A stretch of DNA of 64,000 nt, taken from positions 186,001-250,000 of the forward strand of contig NZ_JAMJXC010000006.1 in NCBI RefSeq assembly GCF_023571765.1, in the 5' to 3' direction. The notes beneath the pieces are model-generated. The model ran no database searches, was not told the origin of the DNA, and saw nothing but the letters and a program-made list of their open reading frames with translations. Position 1 is the stretch's first letter. Each line of letters begins with the position of its first letter. Made by a program: the position numbers and the translations under genes. This DNA comes from Xanthobacter aminoxidans (GTDB lineage: Bacteria > Pseudomonadota > Alphaproteobacteria > Rhizobiales > Xanthobacteraceae). Shown here piece by piece: positions 63,501 through 64,000 of the stretch.

Positions 63501-64000
63501 ATCTTCCACTCTTGAAGAGGCTGCTCGACGACAACTTGCGTCGCTATCGGGCTTTCCGCGAAAAGGCCGCCGCGAGTGGCTGGAGAGATTGCGACGTTGT
63601 ACATGAAGCGCAACACCCGCACATGCACGAGTATCAACGCGCGTTTTTGGCAATCAATTCGCCGGAGACTGCCGCGCTGATGGGCGAATACCTGACTGAT
63701 GAGCATTTTGGTGAGCTGGCGGCGCGTGTGCTGGCTGTCCAGTGGTTCGAGGCGAACGAACCCAAGGACGAAAAGAGATTCCGCCATGGTGTAGATTTCT
63801 CGCGCGTGGAAGCATGCCACGTGGCTCGCGGCGCCGATCCGACCGCGACATCAGTTGAGGCGGAGGCAATCTTCGACGGAATCGACAGGCTGATTGTCGA
63901 TGGTGCGACAGATGCGCAAGTGAAGCTGGGGGTTGCGCTCGGCGTTGTCGGATCGCGACTCCCGCACGGCCAGCGTAACGAGACGATCCAGAAACTCATT
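60560..64000 (+). CDS. HNH nuclease fused to a NACHT-type NTPase, 3' end outside window
   Basis: At least 1147 codons, open without a stop to the window edge. The N-terminus has an HNH nuclease: Cys26 and Cys31 (HCSNPAC), His53 in ASHIC, Asn78 in NGIWLC and Cys83 plus His86 in LCDVH. This spacing follows the family whose core is HI...GPRYD...NGIWLC..C.H. A NACHT-like NTPase follows: Walker A APGMGKTT (196-203), Walker B LLLDGWNELD (264-273). FQHQQFQEWYASHY near residue 485 is typical of NACHT proteins. The helical C-terminal region is probably the sensor, and may include HEAT-like repeats (ALRAAQRFRP...). It is a predicted phage-sensing STAND effector. It starts 16 bp after the Cap4-STAND gene. 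Confidence 0.78.
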   Translation, partial: MAKNKNRDEFSPATKRAIERQARGHCSNPACRRLTHAATSDGEGEINIGQASHICAAAPGGPRYDAQMTPDERAAADNGIWLCDVHGRAVDAKDSKFTVEELRGWKRQTNEDSWRSVMHNVPFGPDMQAPTPDDLGRRLRAAASADLAVFRRTPKWPGTNVALTLTLKVKHVDETLSTRALANAVTILDDLILVAAPGMGKTTTLFQVADGVLEIGNGTPLIVPLGDWATEGDALLVSILKRPAFNGISEQDFRTVATKAGVVLLLDGWNELDAAARERARVQITALKTELPELGLVISTRRQALDIPFAGTRVDLLPLDDEQQMEIARAMRGEAGAQLVEQAWRTAGVRELVTIPLYLTALLSLPEGAPFPTTKEEVLRRFVAAHEQEARPAAALHAVALGFQRDYLDNLAMFATTTANTAITDSNARKSVAETARGLVADGQMTITTQPDTLLDTLVSNHVLTRSGDTPGYSFQHQQFQEWYASHYVERLMLQAVSAPEARDKLKADVLNRRPWEEAVLFAVERSARGDGAQKAACSAAILAAFEVDPILAGEMIFRATDDVWAPIGAEIRSLTEKWHAPGRVDRAVRFMIASGRPEFGDLLWPLISHANTQVHLPALRAAQRFRPSVLGSDAPARIAALPPEIRKNVLHEIASHGAIDGLDLATAIAKKDSDPDVKATVVEALSFRRADRHIADLLADAGDATYDILAEKGHLDDIGVDAAQQELHRARERRKAVGISHFQRLRALVYAPPGGGGRDAEVTEIIAEMEIDRTRDGEMHLLYEVRKRYPQALTDGLLCRVRERRELFYGADNILAAAGLALEDGALLGIALEETSRHDDRAEAAASVLGPNAVGRLIDAYLAAHKIVRDASGKYDQAAADRYHDLRARIGHTPGASLVAAVQARAANADSEEIAQLAELLSRETYGDEERARPFNEEGLAAIGILAEDWGERMLVAGDEKRWRFATIATMLSQAPSVAHLPLLKRLLDDNLRRYRAFREKAAASGWRDCDVVHEAQHPHMHEYQRAFLAINSPETAALMGEYLTDEHFGELAARVLAVQWFEANEPKDEKRFRHGVDFSRVEACHVARGADPTATSVEAEAIFDGIDRLIVDGATDAQVKLGVALGVVGSRLPHGQRNETIQKLI

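Overview
The window looks like a chromosomal island or integrative element of an alphaproteobacterium of the order Hyphomicrobiales, possibly Xanthobacteraceae. Evidence for this is the high GC content, a porin of the rhizobial Omp2b type, a MucR-type zinc-finger regulator, and a Trb mating module in the arrangement typical of rhizobial ICEs (trbB-C-D-E-J-K-L-F-G-I, DUF2274, LysR). No rRNA, tRNA or CRISPR array was seen.

Layout. Positions 1-3219 hold a cut-off NAD(P)-binding protein, an aldehyde dehydrogenase and an aldo/keto reductase on the plus strand. Next comes a decayed IS481 transposase with the tail of an SDR gene. Positions 3944-43563 are a large catabolic region built from several operons: (i) alcohol dehydrogenase, aldehyde dehydrogenase and CoxG (minus); (ii) a three-subunit molybdenum hydroxylase (plus); (iii) thioesterase, enoyl-CoA hydratase, metallo-hydrolase, unusual SDR and acyl-CoA ligase (minus); (iv) LivG-F-H-M, a beta-keto acid cleavage enzyme and a substrate-binding protein (minus), with two further solute-binding proteins nearby; (v) acyl-CoA dehydrogenase, CaiB-type CoA-transferase and porin (plus); (vi) a MaoC, CitE, CoA-transferase operon that fits itaconate degradation (minus); (vii) an aldehyde dehydrogenase and EtfBA (plus). 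Remnants of IS481, IS3/IS110, LysR, IorB and XdhC genes show repeated rearrangement.

Positions 43527-53103 are a complete-looking trb type IV secretion operon on the minus strand. No coupling protein or relaxase is in view. A divergent MucR regulator follows, then three large plus-strand genes that look like anti-phage defence: a RloC/PrrC-like ABC ATPase with a zinc hook (54170-56446), a Cap4-like nuclease fused to a STAND NTPase (56638-60543), and an HNH nuclease fused to a NACHT NTPase (60560 to beyond the window end). The last two are 16 bp apart and probably co-transcribed.

How it fits together. The catabolic region imports an organic acid through the porin and Liv transporter, oxidises alcohol and aldehyde groups, activates acids to CoA esters and degrades them by beta-oxidation-like steps, with ETF as electron acceptor. 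Three catabolic promoters share a -35 box with an adjacent TAGTYTA-centred element, suggesting one regulator. The true substrate cannot be read from the sequence. The most novel part is the defence cargo beside the conjugation module.
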